Shown piece by piece: positions 1 through 5,396 of a DNA stretch of 5,746 bases. The notes under the pieces were generated by a model. It made no database searches and was not told the DNA's origin. It saw nothing but the letters and a program-made list of their open reading frames with translations. This DNA is from Planctomycetota bacterium (GTDB lineage: Bacteria; Planctomycetota; Phycisphaerae; Sedimentisphaerales; Anaerobacaceae). Both the position numbers and the translations under genes were made by a program. The DNA is taken from NCBI GenBank assembly GCA_026386835.1, contig JAPLMV010000142.1, positions 1 to 5,746 of the forward strand. Direction: 5' to 3'. The number at the start of each line of letters is the position of its first letter. Position 1 is the first letter of the stretch.

Positions 1-723
1 TATATCGGGCAGCCGATTTTCAAGAAGCGCATCCATCTGCTCGGAAACTAAGCGGCTTTCAAAACCCATATCCTCGCCGCTCTGTGCCATCTGGATAAGA
101 AGACACTCCCTGATATCCCTGGCACCAACGCCTGCCGGCTCCAGCTTCTGCACAAGAACCAAGGCCGCCTTCAAATCATCCAGAGCAAACTCGGCCTTAT
201 CCTTGTTGTGCAACTGTTCCAGCCGTACCGACAGATAACCCCTGTCGTCTATATAATCTATAATCATGCCGCCTGCTTTTTTTACCGCATCGTCGGCATC
301 AACCAGTCCCCACTGTTCTGTCAGGTGTTCATGCAATGAATGAGACGGAGCAGCAGTGTTTTTTATCGCCTCAAGTTTTTTATCCGTCTCATCACTTCCT
401 GTTCGCTTGCGGGCATATTCCGCCTGGTCCATATAATCCCTGTAGTCTTCGTCAATCCCTTCTATGTCCCTGGCCTTTTCCCGCTCCCTGTCGCCTGCCG
501 GATCCTTCCCTGCCGCCCCTTCTTCGCCCTGTTCATCCCCGGAAACCTCTTGGGTATTTTCCGGCTCCTCCATTTCCAGTACAGGGTTGCCGTTGAGTTC
601 CTGCTCTATCCTTTCCTGAAGCGCTAAAATCGACAACTGGAGTATCTCCATCGACTGAATCATGTGCGGAGCAAGTTTCATCCTTTGCTCCAGTCGCATT
701 TGTCCACGCATCTCCAGCTTCAT
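1..723 (-). CDS. rpoN: RNA polymerase sigma-54 factor, N-terminal half (cut by window edge)
   Basis: Sigma-54 directs RNA polymerase to -24/-12 promoters that need an enhancer-binding ATPase activator. The open frame runs from ATG at 723 to the left edge, giving 241 codons, about half of the usual length near 480. Residues 1-50 are region I, Gln/Leu/Met-rich, with the motif 'KLAPHMIQSMEILQLS' and then 'NPVLEMEE'; this part contacts activator and start-site DNA. Residues 51-110 are an acidic, low-complexity region II. Residues about 125-241 begin the core-binding domain, with 'SLHEHLTEQW', 'IIDYIDDRGYLS' and 'LEPAGVGARDIRECLLIQMA', all typical of the family. The C-terminal helix-turn-helix and RpoN box lie outside the window. 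M5, M9 and M15 are alternative starts, but ATG 723 gives the usual spacing to region I. No clear Shine-Dalgarno sequence precedes it. An extended -10 promoter lies about 70 bp upstream, so it may be transcribed separately from recR. Confidence 0.95.
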   Translation of the reverse strand, partial: MKLEMRGQMRLEQRMKLAPHMIQSMEILQLSILALQERIEQELNGNPVLEMEEPENTQEVSGDEQGEEGAAGKDPAGDREREKARDIEGIDEDYRDYMDQAEYARKRTGSDETDKKLEAIKNTAAPSHSLHEHLTEQWGLVDADDAVKKAGGMIIDYIDDRGYLSVRLEQLHNKDKAEFALDDLKAALVLVQKLEPAGVGARDIRECLLIQMAQSGEDMGFESRLVSEQMDALLENRLPDI

Positions 724-792
724 AAGAGATTACCCGAAAAAACCTTTAATACCTGCAACGAACCACAATACACAATTCACAAACTACGTTTC

Positions 793-801
793 ATTATATC
801 A
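793..801 (-). promoter_or_regulatory. Extended -10 promoter for rpoN
   Basis: On the minus strand the sequence is TGATATAAT: a perfect TATAAT (798-793) preceded by the TG of an extended -10 (801-800). No good -35 hexamer exists at 16-18 bp, which fits extended -10 promoters. The predicted transcript start is near 786, leaving a leader of about 63 nt before the rpoN ATG. Seen by eye and not tested. Confidence 0.6.
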
Positions 802-810
802 CAAACCGTC

Positions 811-831
811 TAAAATTTCCGGCAAATTTTA
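811..831. promoter_or_regulatory. 21-bp near-palindrome upstream of the rpoN promoter (possible operator)
   Basis: The arms TAAAATTT (811-818) and AAATTTTA (824-831) are exact inverted repeats around a 5-bp centre CCGGC, where only one base pair breaks symmetry. It covers the -35 zone of the rpoN promoter (the -10 is at 793-798), a usual place for an operator. It could instead form a weak A/T-rich hairpin after recR, but no long T run follows. The rest of the 180-bp gap (724-904) shows nothing else that can be supported. Confidence 0.4.
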
Positions 832-904
832 ATGGTTGATTTAAAATCCCGTGCCACTCATTAGAAAAGGGGGAAAGGCGCCGATTTGCCGCTTAAATAG
901 GAAA

Positions 905-1510
905 CTATTCGAGGTTCTGCCTGCCCAATATGGCATCAGTCAGCATCTTTCCGCTTGCATATTCGAGGGTGCTGCCGGTTGGCAGTCCCCTGGCAAGCCG
1001 AGTGATTTTCACGCCCAAAGGCCTCAGCAGCGAGCCTATATAAAGTGAAGTGCCGTCCCCTGCCATATTCGGATTGGTCGCCATTATCACTTCCTTTACA
1101 TCGCCGCTGCGAACCCTTTCAACTAATTTGTCGATAGTCAGGTCGCCGGGTTCAACTCCTTCAAGCGGAGCAACGTGACCACCGAGAACATGATAAACCC
1201 ATTTGCAGGTGCCGGTCTTTTCAAGACCTATGATGTCCTTGGGCTGCTCTACGACACAAATCAAACTCTTATCCCGCCGAGTATCCGAACAGATGTGACA
1301 AACAGGCCCCTCAGAAAGACTGTAACAGATTTCGCATCGCTTGATTTTCGTCTTTACATCACTTATCGCCTTTGCAAGTGCCATCGCCTCCACCGGCTCC
1401 GCCTTTAGGATATAAAATGCCAGCCGTTCCGCCGTCCTGGGCCCAACACCAGGCAGCTTCCCAAATTCCTCTATCAGTTTATCCAGCGTTTCAGTATAAA
1501 TACCGCTCAT
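905..1510 (-). CDS. recR: Recombination mediator protein RecR
   Basis: RecR works with RecO (and RecF) to load RecA on SSB-coated single-stranded DNA at gaps and stalled forks. The protein is 201 residues, the normal length. Near the N-terminus is the helix-hairpin-helix 'LPGVGPRTAERLAFYIL'. A four-cysteine zinc finger follows (CEIC, eight residues, CHIC). Then comes a Toprim domain containing 'VVEQPKDI' and 'ATNPNMAGDGTSLYI', and near the end the conserved 'RLARGLPTGSTLEYA'. The family usually has Asp after 'EYA', but here it is Ser. The frame is open upstream to 1555 inside dnaX, but ATG 1510 gives the standard start 'MSGIYTETLDKLIEEF' and has a Shine-Dalgarno sequence. The dnaX stop is only 10 bp upstream, so the two are almost certainly co-transcribed and probably translationally coupled. 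No ybaB/ebfC gene lies between them, unlike many bacteria. Confidence 0.97.
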   Translation of the reverse strand: MSGIYTETLDKLIEEFGKLPGVGPRTAERLAFYILKAEPVEAMALAKAISDVKTKIKRCEICYSLSEGPVCHICSDTRRDKSLICVVEQPKDIIGLEKTGTCKWVYHVLGGHVAPLEGVEPGDLTIDKLVERVRSGDVKEVIMATNPNMAGDGTSLYIGSLLRPLGVKITRLARGLPTGSTLEYASGKMLTDAILGRQNLE

Positions 1511-1517
1511 ACGTACT

Positions 1518-1522
1518 TCCCT
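1518..1522 (-). promoter_or_regulatory. recR ribosome binding site overlapping the dnaX stop
   Basis: AGGGA on the minus strand lies 7 nt before ATG 1510. Its first two bases are the last two of the dnaX TAG stop (1523-1521), so ribosomes ending dnaX stop on the recR initiation site. This fixes the recR start and suggests coupled translation. Confidence 0.7.
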
Positions 1523-3167
1523 ACTGGCCGTCTTCAATTCCAGTAATCGTAGCATCCAGTTCCATCAAAACCGTTTTAACCGCAGGGTCGTTAATCAGCT
1601 CATTTTTCCTGACTCCGCCGGTCTTTGATTTCTCGGCAGCCGGCTCCGCTTTCACCTGATCGTTCGCAGCCGCATCGAATTTTAACTTCACAGAAATACC
1701 GCAGCAATTACCTATTATCGATTCCAATTGTTCCTTTTTGCTGTTACTTTCACACATCCTCTTTTTTGTTTCCCAGCCTGCGCCTAAGGTAATAGTCAAA
1801 ACCCCATCTTCGAATTGTACCGGCTGAGCAGAAACCAATAACGCCCTTGTGCCGCTGCCGAGCTTGTCAGAAATGGCATCTAAAATGTTCTGCCATCTGC
1901 CCTTTATCCCCTCAATATCATTTAACTGCGGCAAATCCGCACTTTTATCCGCCCTGATTTCAACCGCCTCGTCCGCCTTACTGCTCGGCTTATTATGATA
2001 GCTTATCGGTTTTTTTATTGTCTGGGCAGTGCCGCCCTTTAATTGCAAAAGAAGCTGGTCAACATTCAAAAACTGTTCGCTCATCGCAAATCTCAAAACC
2101 GATGCCTCCAGAAGTGCCCTTGCAGTGTCGCTGTTCCTGATTGTCCACCGCAGTTTTTCCAATGCGGTTATATTGTAAATGAGCCCTGCAATATCGAACT
2201 TCTCAACAAGTTCCCCTGCCTGTTTACGCTGCTGGGCCGTCAGCATCACAAGTTTTGTTTCTGCACCAGCCGATTTGACCACCATCAAATCCCGCATGTA
2301 ATCAATCAGTGCGTCAACAATCTGCACCTCGCTTAAGCCGCCGTTAATTAAATCCTCTATCGCCTCAATCGCCCCCGCCGCATTGCCGCTGCCGATTTCG
2401 GAAACGAGTTTATGGATTTTTTCGCTGTTGGGACAACCCAGATACTCCTCGAGCAAACCAGCACCCAGCGGTTCCACGCCGGTACTTATCAGCCTATCCA
2501 GCAGACTAAGGCCGTCCCTCATCGACCCGTTTGCCATTTTCGACAACGCCAGAATCAGGTCATCCTCATACTTTATTTTTTCCTGTTTGAGTATGCTTTT
2601 TAACTGCTCATCTATTTTTGCGGGACTTATATTTACAAAATCAAACCTCTGGCACCGCGATTGAATTGTCGGCAGCACCTTATTCGACTCGGTCGTCGCA
2701 AAAATAAACTTAACATGGCTCGGCGGCTCTTCAAGTATCTTAAGAAGCGCATTAAATGCACCGGTGCTGAGCATGTGCACTTCGTCAATAATGTAAATCT
2801 TAAACCTTGCCCGTGCAGGCCGATATATTGCGTTCTCTCTCAGCTTGCGAACTTCATCAACACCGTTGTTCGATGCGCCGTCAATCTCAATAACGTCAAT
2901 ATCTTCGCCGGCATTTATCGCTATACAACTTTCGCATTTGCAGCACGGCTCGACCGTGGGAGCATCGAAGCCGAGGCAATTAAGGGCTTTTGCAAGTATC
3001 CTTGCCATCGTAGTTTTGCCCACACCCCGTGTGCCGGTAAACAGGTATGCGTGTGCTACCCTGCCCATTTTTATGGCGTTCTTGAGCGTCCGGGCAATCG
3101 GCTCCTGCCCGATGACATCGTCGAACGTCTGTGAACGATATTTTCTTGCCAAAACAGTATAAGCCAT
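1521..3167 (-). CDS. dnaX: DNA polymerase III subunit gamma/tau
   Basis: DnaX is the ATPase of the clamp loader that opens the beta sliding clamp on primed DNA; the long tau form also ties polymerase to the helicase. The protein has 548 residues, shorter than E. coli tau (643). Residues 1-180 form the AAA+ domain: Walker A GTRGVGKT (45-52), zinc cysteines C64, C75, C78 and C81 (with an extra C76), Walker B 'IIDEVH' (D128, E129), sensor 1 'ATTE' (157-160) and the SRC arginine finger (R171). Sensor 2 is 'GSMRDGLS' (R217). The lid and collar domains run to about 370. A low-complexity linker (about 375-415) precedes the tau C-terminal domain (about 415-548). The start ATG 3167 gives the classic 'MAYTVLARKYRSQTFDDVIGQ'. 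No clear Shine-Dalgarno sequence precedes it. A heptamer in the linker may give a short gamma form (see 1990-2016). It lies downstream of a restriction-modification pair and directly upstream of recR. Confidence 0.97.
   Translation of the reverse strand: MAYTVLARKYRSQTFDDVIGQEPIARTLKNAIKMGRVAHAYLFTGTRGVGKTTMARILAKALNCLGFDAPTVEPCCKCESCIAINAGEDIDVIEIDGASNNGVDEVRKLRENAIYRPARARFKIYIIDEVHMLSTGAFNALLKILEEPPSHVKFIFATTESNKVLPTIQSRCQRFDFVNISPAKIDEQLKSILKQEKIKYEDDLILALSKMANGSMRDGLSLLDRLISTGVEPLGAGLLEEYLGCPNSEKIHKLVSEIGSGNAAGAIEAIEDLINGGLSEVQIVDALIDYMRDLMVVKSAGAETKLVMLTAQQRKQAGELVEKFDIAGLIYNITALEKLRWTIRNSDTARALLEASVLRFAMSEQFLNVDQLLLQLKGGTAQTIKKPISYHNKPSSKADEAVEIRADKSADLPQLNDIEGIKGRWQNILDAISDKLGSGTRALLVSAQPVQFEDGVLTITLGAGWETKKRMCESNSKKEQLESIIGNCCGISVKLKFDAAANDQVKAEPAAEKSKTGGVRKNELINDPAVKTVLMELDATITGIEDGQ
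1990..2016 (-). promoter_or_regulatory. Putative -1 frameshift site in dnaX (gamma form)
   Basis: On the minus strand, seven A's (2016-2010) read ATA AAA AAA in frame (I384 K385 K386), a canonical A AAA AAA slippery heptamer. After a -1 slip the frame reads ACC GAT AAG CTA TCA and then tandem TAA TAA (1995-1990). The product would end in T-D-K-L-S at about 391 residues, keeping the ATPase and collar domains and losing the tau C-terminus. Possible stimulators are modest: a GGGC/GCCC hairpin just upstream (2037-2024) next to an AAAGGG run, and a weak GATA/TATC hairpin downstream. Polymerase slippage on the A run adding one A would give the same product. Programmed dnaX recoding is known in E. 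coli (A AAA AAG) and by transcript slippage in Thermus; here it is inferred from sequence only. Confidence 0.6.
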
Positions 3168-3207
3168 ATTGTTTATATTGATTACTTAATTTCTGAAATC
3201 AGAGTTT

Positions 3208-3213
3208 ATTATC
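3208..3213 (-). promoter_or_regulatory. Possible -10 element for dnaX
   Basis: GATAAT on the minus strand lies directly after the endonuclease stop codon, 40 bp before the dnaX ATG. No convincing -35 is present. A second candidate, TATAAA (3177-3172), is so close to ATG 3167 that it would give a leaderless message. Either could restore dnaX expression if the restriction-modification genes separated it from an older promoter. Read-through from upstream is equally possible. Confidence 0.22.
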
Positions 3214-3966
3214 CTACTTTCTACTTTTTCTCTTTGGCGTAATCGAAGAATTAAATTGAACTAACCTTTCCCAGTTAATCTTTCCATTATCACAAAAGTC
3301 TTTAGCAAATTCAGTTGTAAACTTGTTAATTATCTGGGAGTACGCTTCCAAAAAACCTTGATTCCTTTCTTTTGCCTTATGTCCAAGCGGCTTGATAATC
3401 TCCGTGTAAAGATTTTCATTACCGGAAATAAATTCCCAAAACTCCTGGCCGCAAAGTTTTAGGTATTCTCCCTTATCAGGATTGTTATCCCTGCCGTAAC
3501 AACAACCATTCACAGATACAATGTTCATTTTCGAAACATTCGTTCGTAGAATTCTTTTTGCTCTCTTGAAATTATCCTTCATCTTACTGACCTGACTACT
3601 GTTACCCCAGTTAGGCCCCGATTTGATTGTAACAATATATCTGATGTTGTCTCTTTCGAATTCCAAATCTATTCCTTCCGCCGATGATTTAACGCCATCA
3701 AAAATCTCTCCAGAGATAAATATGGCTAACTGTTCCAGAAATTCGCCAAAAATCGTTTCTTCCTGAGAGGAAAGGTGTGCATCCAATAGCCCTTTTACTA
3801 TATCTTGAGCAGTAAGAACGTTTTTAGCTTTAAACAAGTATGGATTCTTTCGTCGCAATATTTCCGATAACTTAAGGTCATTAATACTCTCAAGTCTTTT
3901 CGTATGAAAAACACCGATGTTTTTCTCAACATACTTAACAACACTATTTAGATTCAATGGCTTCAT
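3214..3966 (-). CDS. Type II restriction endonuclease (PD-(D/E)xK-like), partner of the adjacent methyltransferase
   Basis: It probably cuts unmethylated DNA at the site protected by the neighbouring methyltransferase; the recognition sequence cannot be read. Starting at ATG 3966 it has 250 residues. The frame is open to a TTG at 3984 (256 residues, numbering used here), but ATG 3966 starts 'MKPLNLNSVVKYVEKNIG', has an AAAAG run 5 nt upstream and is preferred. Residues 45-90 hold 'NPYLFKAKNVLTAQDIVKGL' and then 'FGEFLEQLAIFIS'. A likely metal site follows: D106 in 'GIDLEF' and K121 in 'VTIKSGPNWGNSSQ', with Thr119 where the family usually has Glu or Asp. From memory it resembles enzymes annotated as 'PmeII family', but this was not checked. 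The C-terminus is basic (PKRKSRK). The gene overlaps the end of the methyltransferase gene by 23 bp, implying coupled translation with the methylase made first. It is A+T-richer than dnaX and recR, suggesting transfer. Confidence 0.8.
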   Translation of the reverse strand: MKPLNLNSVVKYVEKNIGVFHTKRLESINDLKLSEILRRKNPYLFKAKNVLTAQDIVKGLLDAHLSSQEETIFGEFLEQLAIFISGEIFDGVKSSAEGIDLEFERDNIRYIVTIKSGPNWGNSSQVSKMKDNFKRAKRILRTNVSKMNIVSVNGCCYGRDNNPDKGEYLKLCGQEFWEFISGNENLYTEIIKPLGHKAKERNQGFLEAYSQIINKFTTEFAKDFCDNGKINWERLVQFNSSITPKRKSRK

Positions 3967-4804
3967 ATGTCTTTTCGTTTTCAAAAAGATAATAGTCTAC
4001 CGGCTTAACGATATTTTTCATCATTTCATAATATTCCGACAGGATTTCTATTCCTATCGAGTTTCTTCTCATTTTCTGCGAAACAACTAATGTAGTACCG
4101 GAACCTGCAAATGGGTCCAGCACCATATCACCTTCTTTTGTGAACAGGTTTATAAACCATTCAGGTATGCCTTCAGGAAATACGGCACTGTGCTCCTTAT
4201 TATTGCATTCTGTTGCCAAGTGAATTACATTGGTTGGATAAACCTTATCCCTGTTAATCCAATGAGAAACATTTTTACCGAACCCGCTGCCATTTTTAGC
4301 GTTGTCCCTGATTTTATCGGTTTGACTCAAATTCTTAAGCCTTGTATTAGCCCAATTTCCAACGGGAACCATCGCCTCTTCCTGATACATATTGAAATTT
4401 CTATGCTTGTTGAATTGAAGCAACCTCTCCCATGCATCTCTAAACCTGTTTGGCCATTTACCGGGGTAACAATTCTTTTTGTGCCAAATAAATTCTTCTG
4501 TCCAAAGCCACCCCTGTTTTCGCATTGCAAGTATTAATTCTATGACATAGGTATGCCTTTCACCTCCTACAACTCTTTCCTTTATGTTCAAAATAAATGT
4601 ACCGGTTGGCTTTAAAACTCGTAATAACTCTTCCGAGATGGGCAAGAACCATTCAACATATTTGTCGGGGTGAATTCCACCATAGGTCTTTTTTCGACTA
4701 TCACAATAAGGAGGCGAAGTAAATATCAAATCTACGGAATTACCCCGCAGTTCCTTTAATCTTTCTCTACAATCCCCAAGTATTAAATCCGTTCTTACTT
4801 TCAT
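3944..4804 (-). CDS. DNA amino-methyltransferase (N4-cytosine or N6-adenine), type II R-M, beta-type motif order
   Basis: It transfers a methyl group from S-adenosylmethionine to an exocyclic amino group of a base, protecting host sites from the adjacent endonuclease. The protein has 286 residues. Catalytic motif IV, TSPPY (29-33), comes before the cofactor-binding motif I, DPFAGSGTT (230-238); this order marks the beta class (N6_N4_Mtase fold). 'SIGIEI' (249-254) follows motif I. The region between (about 105-205) is the likely target recognition domain. TSPPY is more often seen in N4-cytosine enzymes than DPPY, but some adenine enzymes have it, so the base is uncertain. The start ATG 4804 gives 'MKVRTDLILGDCRERLKEL', the usual N-terminus; no strong Shine-Dalgarno sequence precedes it. 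A weak promoter may exist (TTGTAA 4846-4841, 16 bp, TATGAA 4824-4819). The stop lies inside the endonuclease gene. No controller-protein gene is seen. Confidence 0.92.
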   Translation of the reverse strand: MKVRTDLILGDCRERLKELRGNSVDLIFTSPPYCDSRKKTYGGIHPDKYVEWFLPISEELLRVLKPTGTFILNIKERVVGGERHTYVIELILAMRKQGWLWTEEFIWHKKNCYPGKWPNRFRDAWERLLQFNKHRNFNMYQEEAMVPVGNWANTRLKNLSQTDKIRDNAKNGSGFGKNVSHWINRDKVYPTNVIHLATECNNKEHSAVFPEGIPEWFINLFTKEGDMVLDPFAGSGTTLVVSQKMRRNSIGIEILSEYYEMMKNIVKPVDYYLFENEKTYEAIESK

Positions 4805-4843
4805 TTTAGACGCCGTTTTTCATAGGTCGTTCAAATTTTCTTA

Positions 4844-4892
4844 CAATCATCAATACCTGTCCTGAGCGTAGTCGAAGGAATCAATAATCAAT
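4844..4892. repeat. Dispersed-repeat-like element between 7-bp simple repeats
   Basis: The core CCTGAGCGTAGTCGAAGG (4861-4878, with CCTGT just before it) can fold as a short imperfect hairpin: CCT pairs with AGG next to tandem G-A mismatches. I recall near-identical sequences scattered between genes of many unrelated bacteria, but could not check. On its right are two exact copies of AATCAAT (4879-4885, 4886-4892); on its left is CAATCAT CAAT (4844-4854), the same 7-bp theme. It lies between the 3' end of ffs and the methyltransferase start, at the edge of the restriction-modification insert. Confidence 0.5.
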
Positions 4893-4900
4893 TCAAAAGG

Positions 4901-4997
4901 TGGCCGGGTTTGCCACGGCACAACAGAGCACACGCTTATGGCTGCTCGGTTCCCCGCCTGACCAGATTCGCGGGTCTGTCTGCATGGGACCCGGCCA
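4901..4997 (-). ncRNA. ffs: Signal recognition particle RNA, small bacterial type (4.5S)
   Basis: This RNA binds the Ffh protein and guides ribosomes making membrane proteins to the FtsY receptor. On the minus strand the diagnostic domain IV is present: GGTCAGG (4963-4957), a CGG-GGAA-CCG stem-loop with the GGAA tetraloop (4953-4950), and AGCAGCC (4946-4940), then CATAAGCG. The ends pair exactly over 9 bp: TGGCCGGGT (4997-4989) with ACCCGGCCA (4909-4901). Between them CCATG pairs with CGTGG and ACAGA with TCTGT, giving the expected hairpin of about 97 nt. There is no Alu domain. TTTT follows two bases after the closing helix and may help termination. Exact ends are uncertain by a few bases. 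Location near dnaX matches the arrangement in other bacteria such as Bacillus, except that two restriction-modification genes intervene. Confidence 0.94.
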
Positions 4998-5047
4998 TAT
5001 CATTAATTCCTGATAATTGACCGTTTATTGCCTTCAAACACACCGCG

Positions 5048-5056
5048 AGTATACCA
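5048..5056 (-). promoter_or_regulatory. Extended -10 promoter for ffs
   Basis: Minus-strand TGGTATACT contains TATACT (5053-5048) with an upstream TG (5056-5055). A weak -35, ATGGAA (5076-5071), lies at 17 bp. Transcription would start near 5041, giving about 44 nt of 5' leader to be trimmed from the SRP RNA. It is the best candidate in the ffs-ferredoxin gap. Confidence 0.45.
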
Positions 5057-5090
5057 AAAAATAGAAAAATTTCCATAGAAACATTTTGAT

Positions 5091-5119
5091 TTGACAATTT
5101 TTATCCTAATAGCTACTTT
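5091..5119 (+). promoter_or_regulatory. Promoter for the ferredoxin gene
   Basis: A perfect -35 TTGACA (5091-5096) is followed after 17 bp by TACTTT (5114-5119), which keeps the three most conserved -10 positions (T1, A2, T6). TATAAA at 5119-5124 is an alternative but its spacing is too long. Predicted start near 5126, with about 53 nt of leader that contains the 7-bp repeats. Confidence 0.5.
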
Positions 5120-5129
5120 ATAAATATCC

Positions 5130-5164
5130 AATAATCAATAATCCATTATCAATAATCAATGATA
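5130..5164. repeat. Tandem 7-bp repeats in the ferredoxin leader
   Basis: Five consecutive 7-bp units fill the stretch just before the ribosome binding site: AATAATC (5130), AATAATC (5137), CATTATC (5144), AATAATC (5151) and AATGATA (5158). Three are identical and two diverged. The theme matches the AATCAAT copies next to the repeat element at 4879-4892. It is likely a slippage-prone simple repeat; no regulatory role can be shown. Confidence 0.65.
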
Positions 5165-5171
5165 GAAGGGG
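5165..5171 (+). promoter_or_regulatory. Ribosome binding site of the ferredoxin gene
   Basis: GAAGGGG lies 7 nt before ATG 5179, the best Shine-Dalgarno match in the window. It fixes the ferredoxin start and suggests efficient translation. Confidence 0.75.
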
Positions 5172-5178
5172 TTTTGCG

Positions 5179-5361
5179 ATGAAAGTTAAAATTGAAGATA
5201 CATGCACCGCCTGTGGGTTGTGCGTGGAAACCTGCCCTGAAGTGTTCGAAATGGGGGCGGATATGGCACAGGTAGTCGATGAAGACGTCCCGCCGGAATT
5301 CGAAGACGCCGTTCAGCAGGCCGCCGACGAATGTCCGGTCGAAGCCATCATCGTCGAATAA
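5179..5361 (+). CDS. Small ferredoxin with one [4Fe-4S] cluster
   Basis: A soluble cytoplasmic one-electron carrier; its redox partners cannot be told from this context. The protein has 60 residues, typical of Desulfovibrio- or Thermotoga-type monocluster ferredoxins. Cluster ligands are C9, C12 and C15 (C-x2-C-x2-C) and, near the C-terminus, C52 followed by Pro. C19, also followed by Pro, corresponds to the cysteine that in such ferredoxins forms a disulfide with a partner near residue 43; that partner is absent (the residue is Asp), so C19 is probably free. The sequence is strongly acidic, as usual. The N-terminus 'MKVKIEDTCTACGLC' and the ribosome binding site support the start. It is the only plus-strand gene, divergent from ffs and ending 35 bp before the end of the convergent proC; no clear terminator is seen in that gap. 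Confidence 0.95.
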   Translation: MKVKIEDTCTACGLCVETCPEVFEMGADMAQVVDEDVPPEFEDAVQQAADECPVEAIIVE

Positions 5362-5396
5362 TCATAAACCGTTGCCGAATTACTCTCAAAACAACT

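Noticed and set aside
336..627. Two overlapping plus-strand open frames
   Set aside because: They are antisense to the well-conserved rpoN frame and encode proline-rich or unrelated sequence with no family resemblance.
855..905. Terminator after recR around GGCGCC
   Set aside because: Only very short stems can be drawn and the following pyrimidine run is interrupted by C's, so it is not convincing.
1511..1555. N-terminal extension of RecR by 15 residues
   Set aside because: It lies inside the dnaX end, has no homologous look, and the Shine-Dalgarno sequence and classic 'MSGIYTETL' start point to ATG 1510.
2661..3134. 157-residue plus-strand open frame with many cysteines
   Set aside because: It is the complement of the conserved AAA+ part of dnaX; conservation of Walker and zinc motifs on the minus strand explains the open frame.
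3967..3984. TTG start for the endonuclease
   Set aside because: No ribosome binding site precedes it, and ATG 3966 gives a better start with smaller overlap.
4190..4537. Plus-strand 115-residue frame and a minus-strand 67-residue frame
   Set aside because: Both are out-of-frame shadows of the methyltransferase gene.
5130..5164. CRISPR-like array
   Set aside because: Units are 7 bp with no spacers; it is a simple tandem repeat.
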